This document shows, piece by piece, positions 5,259-6,339 of a stretch of DNA of 6,339 nucleotides. The notes under the pieces were generated by a model. The model was not told where the DNA came from. It saw nothing but the letters and a program-made list of their open reading frames with translations, and did no database searches. The number at the start of each line of letters is the position of its first letter. Within the stretch, counting starts at the first letter, position 1. A program made the position numbers and the translations under genes. Source of the DNA: Nitrospirae bacterium RBG_16_43_11 (lineage in GTDB: Bacteria > Nitrospirota > 9FT-COMBO-42-15 > HDB-SIOI813); contig MHEI01000023.1 of the NCBI GenBank assembly GCA_001805165.1, forward strand, positions 347 through 6,685. Reading direction: 5' to 3'.

Positions 5259-6251
5259 ATGGATAAAAATAACATTGACGGTTACTCTGGATCATATTTT
5301 GAGTTTAATTTTGTTGACCGCAGAAAAAGTTCATATGGCAACAGAATAAGAAGGGGTATTAATAGTTATTGGCTGGTACCTGTTTTTGTTCTTTACCTTG
5401 AATTAATAACGGTCTTAATCCCGCCAATTGATTCCCCTTTAAAAAACATTACTGAGAGAAATCTAAATTTTTTTAAGGGCACCTCAGTTATATACAACTT
5501 AGCGTCAACAGATTTTCCCTATGCCCTGATTGGGCATTTTAAAGAAGTTGCTATCGTAAAAAAATATTTCCTGGGTATAGGTCAGGTACCATCTCAAGAT
5601 ATAGCTATAGCACTAACGGATAAAAGGGAAGTTCAGCATTTATACAGCAGGATCATTGCATCAAAGGCGTACCTCAACACAGAAGTTGGCGGTATAGTGA
5701 CAATATCGTATGAGAAGGACAACCCCAGGCTTATACTTTATGAGATACCATCTGTAAACAAGGCATTTTCAGACAGACTCAAGGCAGCCGCCGAAATATC
5801 GGTAAGTGAATTCCATACCCTTTTGCAGGAAGAGGAAAGCATAGAGATACTTACAAAGGTTGAAGTTGATAGTGAGATTACAAAAAGATTAATTGAAGTA
5901 CTGTCTACGGATTCAGTCAGTCATCAAATAAAAGACAAACTCACAAAAGATTTCATCAGGACATATGATCTGCACTCGCAGTTAAAGTATGTCCTTTCGC
6001 CCACTGTTTTTAAATCCTTTCTTGGTTCAACGGAGATTGAAGGGGAATATATTGGCCTGTTTCATTTTCATAACGATTATATGGAGCCGCCATCAGATAT
6101 TGATATGGCAAACAGCTACTTAGACAGGCAGATAGTATTTACACTTTCTGATGATGGAATAATACTCTACGATGCTGTTAAAGGCACGGCCAATACCTAT
6201 GAAGCAGACCTCTGGACTAATGCCTCAATACTACTGCCTCGCCACAATTGA
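5259..6251 (+). CDS. Membrane-anchored JAMM/MPN+ metallopeptidase-like protein
   Basis: A 330-residue protein of no family I can name, but with a complete JAMM zinc signature, H-x-H-x7-S-x2-D: His269, His271, Ser279 and Asp282 in GLFHFHNDYMEPPSDID. A beta strand typical of the fold follows (QIVFTLSDDGIILYD, 291-305). The catalytic glutamate is most likely Glu142 in TEVGGIVTIS, preceded by a helix (about 122-138), as at the start of JAMM domains. Between Glu142 and His269 lie 127 residues instead of the usual 45-60, mostly predicted helix (165-255), suggesting an insertion. Glu213 is an alternative by spacing but lacks the E-x-G-G context. The N-terminus is basic (RRKSSYGNRIRR, 21-32), followed by one membrane segment (about 35-56). 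The positive-inside rule would put the catalytic part in the periplasm. No clear ribosome site precedes the ATG. The TGA is part of a weak 5-base-pair hairpin (6249-6263). JAMM proteins commonly cut isopeptide or peptide bonds; the substrate here is unknown. Confidence 0.75.
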   Translation: MDKNNIDGYSGSYFEFNFVDRRKSSYGNRIRRGINSYWLVPVFVLYLELITVLIPPIDSPLKNITERNLNFFKGTSVIYNLASTDFPYALIGHFKEVAIVKKYFLGIGQVPSQDIAIALTDKREVQHLYSRIIASKAYLNTEVGGIVTISYEKDNPRLILYEIPSVNKAFSDRLKAAAEISVSEFHTLLQEEESIEILTKVEVDSEITKRLIEVLSTDSVSHQIKDKLTKDFIRTYDLHSQLKYVLSPTVFKSFLGSTEIEGEYIGLFHFHNDYMEPPSDIDMANSYLDRQIVFTLSDDGIILYDAVKGTANTYEADLWTNASILLPRHN

Positions 6252-6268
6252 GAATTGCTCTCACATTC

Positions 6269-6297
6269 TTGACACTTGCTGGCGCTATCTGTAATAT
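6269..6297 (+). promoter_or_regulatory. Sigma70-type promoter reading out of the window
   Basis: Perfect TTGACA -35 (6269-6274), a 17-base spacer, then TAATAT (6292-6297, four of six -10 bases). Transcription would start near 6304 and read into the gene or RNA beyond base 6339. Two short inverted repeats overlap the promoter: TGACAC (6270-6275) with GTGTCA (6304-6309), and CGCTAT (6283-6288) with ATAGCG (6322-6327). These may be operator-like or chance. Confidence 0.5.
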
Positions 6298-6339
6298 GGA
6301 GCTGTGTCAGGATTCATATCAATAGCGATAACAGTACTG

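Noticed and set aside
6249..6263. TGAGA/TCTCA hairpin as terminator of the JAMM-like gene
   Set aside because: The stem is only five base pairs and there is no U-tract, so termination cannot be supported.

Overview
The window looks like chromosomal DNA of a Gram-negative bacterium. It encodes a MltA-type lipoprotein murein hydrolase, a second lytic transglycosylase with a Sec signal peptide, and a glutamate racemase, a set that implies a periplasm with thin peptidoglycan. Base composition is moderate and slightly AT-rich, and non-coding stretches are clearly AT-rich. Nothing identifies the lineage. A Nitrospirota- or deltaproteobacteria-like host would fit the style of the proteins, but that is a guess. 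I see no rRNA, tRNA, CRISPR array, insertion sequence or phage gene.

Layout. On the minus strand, 1734 to the left edge is a compact cell-wall operon: mltA (622-1734), then murI (616 to beyond base 1) after a 5-base gap. A 38-codon ORF with a signal-peptide-like sequence (1776-1892, minus) may lead this operon. Diverging from it is a 12-helix major facilitator transporter of unknown substrate (1979-3355, plus). The transporter converges on a small helical orphan protein (3401-3727, minus), and the 45 bases between them hold a strong stem-loop. A 271-base AT-rich spacer with several dyads and an 11-base-periodic direct repeat follows (3728-3998). Next is an MltD-like SLT plus LysM lytic transglycosylase (3999-5165, minus). 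Diverging from it across 93 bases is a 330-residue membrane-anchored protein (5259-6251, plus). The last 88 bases carry a good sigma70-type promoter reading out of the window.

How the genes fit together. Three of the six clear genes handle peptidoglycan: MurI makes D-glutamate for precursor synthesis, and MltA and the MltD-like enzyme cut glycan strands. The most novel item is the 330-residue protein. It carries a complete JAMM/MPN+ zinc-metallopeptidase signature (H-x-H-x7-S-x2-D, residues 269-282) and an E-x-G-G candidate glutamate at 142, with about 100 residues of predicted helix between them and one N-terminal transmembrane segment. A membrane-tethered JAMM protein next to a lytic transglycosylase is not a standard arrangement. 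The shared divergent promoter region is also unusual: a sigma70-like element on one strand and a sigma54-like element on the other would each start transcription only a few bases before the start codon, and neither gene has a clear Shine-Dalgarno sequence.
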